Positions 7,441-11,170 of a stretch of DNA of 11,170 nt are shown in pieces. Numbering within the stretch: position 1 is the first letter of the stretch; each line of letters begins with the position of its first letter. The DNA is from Candidatus Poseidoniaceae archaeon (GTDB lineage Archaea; Thermoplasmatota; Poseidoniia; Poseidoniales; Poseidoniaceae). The notes below the pieces were generated by a model. That model did no database searches. It was not told the DNA's origin and was given only the letters and a program-made list of their open reading frames with translations. The position numbers and the translations under genes are program-made. The stretch lies in contig JAPKCL010000054.1 in the NCBI GenBank assembly GCA_028822955.1, positions 1 to 11,170 on the forward strand, read 5' to 3'.

Positions 7441-8166
7441 ATGACTGAACCTGAACTTCGTTCAATTGAGATGTTACAGTCTGTTGCAAACGGCACATCG
7501 AATGTTGAAATATTCATGTTAACCAATGAATGCATCAAGGTTCGAGTACAAGGTGAATCGCATCGTTGGTACCAAATTAATTCTGATTTTCAAGAAGGTA
7601 TGAACCATCAACTCTCCGGAACTACGAATCATTGGTCGCATTCAGTGACTGCGGGACGCTGGCAAAACGATGTCGTACATGAAAATCAATATTCTGTAAA
7701 CCTCTGCCTGCATCCTCAAGACCAAAATTTACCGATTGGAGATCGAATCGTTTCTCTAGTTCTGGCACTCTACAATGACATCAAAACAGCTCTCCAAATT
7801 CCGATGCTGGCACAATTCCTCATATGCACGCGTGAGATGTTAAACGAAATAGTTCTCTTCCAAGATACGATGATTGTCACCCAAGCAATGATGAATGAAG
7901 ATGAGTGGGAATTCCCCGGACCGCAAGACGATGAGGATATAGACATGAATGAGAATGAAGAAATGGATATGTATGGAGCATTTGAAAGAGACGAACTGGA
8001 AGTTTCCACCGATGAGATGCTTGACCTGCAACAGGCTTGGGAGCAAGAAATACATGGCCTTGCTCTAAATCAAGAGGAAGAAAGTAGACTCGAAAAGAAA
8101 GAGAAAGAAAAACAAGATTTAATTGATTTCTGGGACTTAATGACCGATAAATTGGATGACAAGTAA
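7441..8166 (+). CDS. Unrecognised soluble protein with acidic C-terminal half
   Basis: No family recognised. From the chosen ATG it has 241 residues. Residues 20-150 look like a compact domain: alternating beta-like stretches (NVEIFML, CIKVRV, YSVNLCL), a Trp/His-rich middle (HRWYQ, NHWSHSV, GRWQND), then amphipathic helices rich in Leu, Ile and Met (IVSLVLALYNDI to about 150). From 153 to 241 it is extremely acidic (for example DDEDIDMNENEE at 163-174), turning into a charged helix with an EEESRLEKKEKEKQ run at 212-225 that could form a coiled coil. There is no signal peptide or membrane segment, so it is probably cytoplasmic. In-frame ATGs at 7414 and 7420 would add nine or seven residues but lie before the ribosome site. 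Composition is consistent with real coding sequence, since the reading frame is long and no overlapping frame resembles a known family. Divergent from mocA; its stop codon abuts that of the convergent acyl-CoA dehydrogenase gene. Confidence 0.8.
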   Translation: MTEPELRSIEMLQSVANGTSNVEIFMLTNECIKVRVQGESHRWYQINSDFQEGMNHQLSGTTNHWSHSVTAGRWQNDVVHENQYSVNLCLHPQDQNLPIGDRIVSLVLALYNDIKTALQIPMLAQFLICTREMLNEIVLFQDTMIVTQAMMNEDEWEFPGPQDDEDIDMNENEEMDMYGAFERDELEVSTDEMLDLQQAWEQEIHGLALNQEEESRLEKKEKEKQDLIDFWDLMTDKLDDK

Positions 8167-9315
8167 TCAGAGATGTTTGGTAATTTCTCGACCAATAATC
8201 ATTTTTTGTACTTGTGAAGACCCTTCATAAATTTGCATTACCTTTGCTGCTCGCATAAGACGGGCCACAGGGTATTCTTCAGAATATCCGTATCCGCCAT
8301 AGACTTGAACAGCATCAGTGGAAACTTCCATAGCAGAATCTGCTGCGAATCGTTTGGCATGAGCTGCTGATTCTGTGTTTGGAATTCCGGCATCTGAATC
8401 TGCTGCGGACCTCCAAGTCAACATACGAGAGGCTTCGATTTTTGTCTTCATATCAGCCAGCATGAATTGAATTGCTTGATGACGGTGAAGAGGTTTACCA
8501 AAAGTCGAACGTTCACCCGAATATTGGAGGGCATGCTCGTAAGCAGCACGGGCCAGACCTGTTGCATGAGCAGCAATATTTGGACGGCTCATATCAAAGG
8601 CTTTCATGGCGTTCATCCAACCACCAGATTCAGAACCACCAATCAATTGATCTGCTGGAACGCGGACATCATCGAATTGAATTGAACGAGTGTCTGAACA
8701 GCGTTGTCCCATATTAATTTCTTTCTTTCCAAGAGAGAAACCCTCCGCATCTTTCTCAACAATAAAACCAGACATGCCTTTGTATCCAGCATCGACATCT
8801 GTCTTGGCGAGTACAAAGAAGAAATCGGCATAACCAGCACCTGTAATCCACATTTTAGAACCATTGATAATGTAATCATCACCGTCCCGAATTGCACTTG
8901 TTTTACAAGCAGCAACATCAGAACCTGCGCCAGGCTCTGTTACTGCATAGGACGCCAAAGCTCCGTCTTCTGCAACCATTCGGAGCCATTTCTGCTTCTG
9001 TTCTTCTGTACCACCGGTAAGGATTGGTGCGCATGCAAGTGCGGTAGCATAGGCTGCTGTAGCAAAACCTGGGTCTCCCCATGCGAGTTCTTCATTGACA
9101 AGGACTTCTTCGATAGAACCTAATCCTGGACCACCATAATCTTCTGGAATGTGGAGATTAAGTAACCCCATTTCGTGAGCTGCTTGGATGGCTTCTTTTG
9201 GATAAACCGATTCAGTATCCCAATGCTCGGCATTTGGACGGATTTCATCGACGGCGAATTCATGAGCAAGTTCTTTCAACATCTCTTGCATTTCGTCGAG
9301 TTGGAAGTTCACCAT
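8167..9315 (-). CDS. Acyl-CoA dehydrogenase, short/medium-chain type
   Basis: FAD enzyme oxidising an acyl-CoA to the trans-2-enoyl-CoA, the first step of beta-oxidation or of branched-chain/organic acid breakdown, passing electrons to ETF. The 382 residues are full family length. Visible signatures: AVTEPGAGSD at 124-133, NGSKMWITGA at 151-160, the FAD-contact region ERSTFGKPL at 268-276, QVYGGYGYSEEYPVARLMR at 337-355, and the catalytic base Glu364 in QIYEGSSQVQ, the position used by short- and medium-chain enzymes rather than by isovaleryl or long-chain types. One family-typical Asp after LMR is Ala356, and WITNA is WITGA. Substrate chain length cannot be told from sequence. The ATG start lacks a nearby Shine-Dalgarno. 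It follows the CaCA exchanger gene by 40 bases on the same strand and could be cotranscribed with it, although no functional link is evident. Confidence 0.96.
   Translation of the reverse strand: MVNFQLDEMQEMLKELAHEFAVDEIRPNAEHWDTESVYPKEAIQAAHEMGLLNLHIPEDYGGPGLGSIEEVLVNEELAWGDPGFATAAYATALACAPILTGGTEEQKQKWLRMVAEDGALASYAVTEPGAGSDVAACKTSAIRDGDDYIINGSKMWITGAGYADFFFVLAKTDVDAGYKGMSGFIVEKDAEGFSLGKKEINMGQRCSDTRSIQFDDVRVPADQLIGGSESGGWMNAMKAFDMSRPNIAAHATGLARAAYEHALQYSGERSTFGKPLHRHQAIQFMLADMKTKIEASRMLTWRSAADSDAGIPNTESAAHAKRFAADSAMEVSTDAVQVYGGYGYSEEYPVARLMRAAKVMQIYEGSSQVQKMIIGREITKHL
8177..8207 (+). terminator. Weak hairpin plus T-run after the acidic-protein gene
   Basis: TTGGT (8177-8181) pairs with ACCAA (8191-8195) around a nine-base loop, and a six-T run follows at 8202-8207. 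It starts about 10 bases after the plus-strand stop and so could end that transcript, by hairpin or simply by the T-run as in archaea. The whole element lies inside the last codons of the convergent acyl-CoA dehydrogenase gene. The stem is short, and the bases are also explained by that protein's C-terminal sequence. Confidence 0.25.
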
Positions 9316-9355
9316 GAAGAAGGCGAAGAAGTCGCCCCTTATGTCTTCATTGTTT

Positions 9356-10486
9356 TCAGAAGGCTATCCAAGAACGGTTGTATGCCTCGAGGGTAATTAT
9401 GAAGATGATATACATAAGAATCAGTGTGTAGCCTTCCCATTTTTTAATCTCATACGAAGTTCGCATGAGCAATAAGGCAGACATACATCCTATAATGGTG
9501 AACGGGATGATAATGTAGGCAATCAGTTCAAATCCATCAGGTGTAATGGCAAGAGGATGGACTAAACCTGCCAGACCAATGGAAAGCAGTGGGTCAGTAA
9601 TATTCGAGCCAATAAGGGTGCCAATCGCAACACCTTGGCTTTTCTTTGCTGCCATCAAAGCAATGGTCAACTCTGGCAAGGAGGTCCCAATTCCTGAAAC
9701 AGTTGTTCCAACAATAGCGTGAGGGACATTCAAGTCAATCGCGATTATACGGGCATATTCGACCAAATGGTGAGCCGCAAAAATGGCAAAAGCAAGACCG
9801 AAAACGACCATAATCGTATACGCAGCAACACTCCAACTTGAACCACGTACAGCGACTTCTTCTTGATCAGCCTCTTCTTCCATTTGGATCACTTTGCGGT
9901 GCATTAAGAGCCATACGATGTAAATCACATACAGGAGAACGAGAATTCCAGATTCCCAACGTTGCAAGGTTCGCTCTGTGAGTAGGAAGAAGGTGAGAAT
10001 CAAAACGGCTAACAGCATGATGAGGCCGTCGCGCTTCAACCATGACTCTCGGATTTTGAATCCTTTATTGACCACAACAATTCCCAAGATGAGTGTGATT
10101 TGAACAAAGATCGAACCAAGAATCCCGCCGATTGCAAAATCAGCAACTTCTGGCTGTGAAGCCACATCAGCGGCTGCCGTCGTGGTCACTAAGATTTCAG
10201 GCAACGAGGTTCCAATTGAGACAATCGTCAAGCCGATGACCACTTCTGGTAAACCTCCTCTGCGAGCTAAGCCTTTCGCTCCTTCAATGAAAAAATCAGC
10301 AGAGAAGACCAGTAACCCAAGCGCTAAACAAGCGATGATTAAAGTGATGAGAAGACTACTGCCCATGTCCGTAGAGTCCGATAAAAAACCAACACCAATG
10401 ATTCCCAGGAATAATGCCCCAGTGGTAATCATCGTTTGAAAATGAATAAGTTGGGGGATTCCCATTACTTTTTCATCAGACCCCAT
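9356..10486 (-). CDS. CaCA-family cation/Ca2+ exchanger (YrbG-like Na+/Ca2+ antiporter)
   Basis: Membrane antiporter predicted to expel Ca2+ (or a related cation) in exchange for Na+ or H+. Residues below are numbered from a TTG at 10498; the chosen ATG at 10486 is residue 5 and has GGGAG five bases upstream, giving 376 residues. About ten or eleven hydrophobic helices form two inverted halves. The alpha-1 repeat is VIGLTIVSIGTSLPE with Glu101, then AIGGILGSIFVQ at 122-133. The alpha-2 repeat is VGTTVSGIGTSLPE with Glu276, then AIGTLIGSNITD at 291-302. Both ion-binding Glu residues and Asp302 are present, but the GSN-xx-N/D pattern is missing in alpha-1, where the sequence reads GSIFVQ. An acidic cytoplasmic loop (206-216) joins the halves. 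It heads a minus-strand pair with the acyl-CoA dehydrogenase gene and is divergent from the MIP gene. Confidence 0.93.
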   Translation of the reverse strand: MGSDEKVMGIPQLIHFQTMITTGALFLGIIGVGFLSDSTDMGSSLLITLIIACLALGLLVFSADFFIEGAKGLARRGGLPEVVIGLTIVSIGTSLPEILVTTTAAADVASQPEVADFAIGGILGSIFVQITLILGIVVVNKGFKIRESWLKRDGLIMLLAVLILTFFLLTERTLQRWESGILVLLYVIYIVWLLMHRKVIQMEEEADQEEVAVRGSSWSVAAYTIMVVFGLAFAIFAAHHLVEYARIIAIDLNVPHAIVGTTVSGIGTSLPELTIALMAAKKSQGVAIGTLIGSNITDPLLSIGLAGLVHPLAITPDGFELIAYIIIPFTIIGCMSALLLMRTSYEIKKWEGYTLILMYIIFIITLEAYNRSWIAF

Positions 10487-10491
10487 GTTGT

Positions 10492-10496
10492 CTCCC
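10492..10496 (-). promoter_or_regulatory. Shine-Dalgarno site of the CaCA exchanger gene
   Basis: The minus strand reads GGGAG, five bases, then ATG at 10486. The site overlaps the upstream in-frame TTG at 10498, so it favours the ATG four codons later as the true start. Confidence 0.6.
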
Positions 10497-10575
10497 AACA
10501 GCCTTTACTTCTTCACGCTTGCCTTGTGATTCTTGTCGAGAGAACAGGTTTGGTAAAGAACATAACATAAAGGCT

Positions 10576-10579
10576 GGAG
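10576..10579 (+). promoter_or_regulatory. Shine-Dalgarno site of the MIP channel gene
   Basis: GGAG lies eight bases before ATG 10588. That ATG directly precedes the first conserved MIP helix (the E-F-x-G-T region), which supports the start. Confidence 0.5.
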
Positions 10580-10587
10580 CGGTAAAC

Positions 10588-11170
10588 ATGTGGCGTAGAG
10601 GGTTGGCTGAATTTTTCGGCACAGCACTCATGGTTGGCATGGGTTGTGGTAGTATTGCTTTAGGGGCATCCCATGGAGTTGTTTCGCTTTCCTTTGGTGT
10701 TGGAGTCGCATTGGCAATCTTGATTTTTCAGCCAATCAGTGGGGCTCACATTAATCCTGCCGTATCGCTTGCCTTTTTTCGAAGTGGACACCTCGAAAGA
10801 GAAGCGTTACTTCCTTACATTGTTGCTCAGTTAAGTGGAGCAACCGTTGCTGGTTTTTTCCTTCAAGGCGTTGGACCAACCAAAAGAGCCGCAGATGTTT
10901 CAATATCCATGGGGGGATTGATTGAAGTGTTCATCACATTTTCACTTATGGCAAGTATATATTGGATTGTTGTACGTTCCCAGACTCATGTTTCTATTGC
11001 CTTTTTTGTCGGTTTTGTGGTTGCATTACTGGCTTTTATGTTTGGACCTTTAACTGGTGCATCAATGAATCCTGCCCGGACATTCGGACCCAATATTTTC
11101 GCCGGAGAGGCTTCAAGCATACTGTTCTATAGTTTTACTACAGCAATGGGTGCATTGATTGCAGCCGAGG
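10588..11170 (+). CDS. Aquaporin / MIP-family channel (3' end outside window)
   Basis: Channel for water or small neutral solutes in the cytoplasmic membrane. The frame is open to the window end, giving 194 residues and lacking only the last helix or so. The opening RRGLAEFFGTALMV is the family-typical first helix with its Glu. Both half-helix motifs are intact: SGAHINPAV at 51-59 and TGASMNPARTFGP at 156-168. By comparison with E. coli AqpZ, the aromatic/arginine filter positions are Phe36, Ala149 (His in AqpZ), Ala158 (Thr in AqpZ) and Arg164. Phe plus Arg resembles water channels, but loss of the His widens the filter, so the substrate is uncertain. It is not GlpF-like, since the Trp of the glycerol filter is absent. 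ATG 10588 has GGAG eight bases upstream. Divergent from the CaCA exchanger gene across a 101-base gap. Confidence 0.93.
   Translation, partial: MWRRGLAEFFGTALMVGMGCGSIALGASHGVVSLSFGVGVALAILIFQPISGAHINPAVSLAFFRSGHLEREALLPYIVAQLSGATVAGFFLQGVGPTKRAADVSISMGGLIEVFITFSLMASIYWIVVRSQTHVSIAFFVGFVVALLAFMFGPLTGASMNPARTFGPNIFAGEASSILFYSFTTAMGALIAAE

Noticed and set aside
8704..9123. Plus-strand open frame of 139 residues opposite the acyl-CoA dehydrogenase
   Set aside because: Its Cys/Phe-rich translation is typical of reading the reverse of a real gene, and the opposite strand holds full acyl-CoA dehydrogenase signatures.
10559..10570. TATA-like stretch (ACATAACATAA region) before the MIP gene
   Set aside because: With normal spacing it would start transcription at about the ATG, giving a leaderless mRNA, which conflicts with the GGAG ribosome site. 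The match to a TATA box is also weak.

Overview
The window looks like a piece of a streamlined, densely coding microbial chromosome, moderately AT-rich by eye. I favour a planktonic marine archaeon of the Thermoplasmatota (Poseidoniales / Marine Group II type). The reasons are the mixture of bacterial-type metabolic genes with very large unassigned membrane proteins, the membrane-anchored secreted protease, sparse Shine-Dalgarno sites and one TATA-like promoter box. This placement is an inference; no rRNA or other marker gene is present, and a bacterial origin is not excluded.

Layout: (1) 2-3850 (+), the 3' part of a giant polytopic membrane protein built of repeated two-helix hairpins, with an acidic linker and a small soluble C-terminal domain. 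(2) 3852-5231 (-), a membrane-anchored subtilisin-family (S8) protease. (3) 5301-5846 (+), oligoribonuclease Orn. (4) 7353-5848 (-), a two-gene unit: a MocA-like nucleotidyltransferase followed by XdhC, both maturation factors for molybdenum hydroxylases. (5) 7441-8166 (+), an unrecognised soluble protein with a strongly acidic C-terminal half. (6) 10486-8167 (-), a CaCA-family cation/Ca2+ exchanger followed by an acyl-CoA dehydrogenase. (7) 10588-end (+), an aquaporin-family (MIP) channel cut by the window edge.

The transcription units alternate strictly (+ - + - + - +). All three convergent junctions are stop-to-stop with only 1, 1 and 0 bases between stop codons. The three divergent junctions are only about 70-100 bases long and hold all the apparent promoter space. 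No gap exceeds 300 bases. I saw no tRNA, rRNA, CRISPR array, insertion sequence or phage gene.

Only the MocA-XdhC pair makes an obvious pathway. The other genes suggest a heterotrophic cell that degrades external protein (S8 protease) and fatty acids (acyl-CoA dehydrogenase), recycles short RNA (Orn) and manages ion and water flux (CaCA, MIP). I did not find a convincing new multi-gene defence or biosynthetic system. The most novel items are the repeat-built giant membrane protein, the unassigned acidic protein beside mocA, and the atypical filter or ligand residues in the exchanger and the aquaporin.
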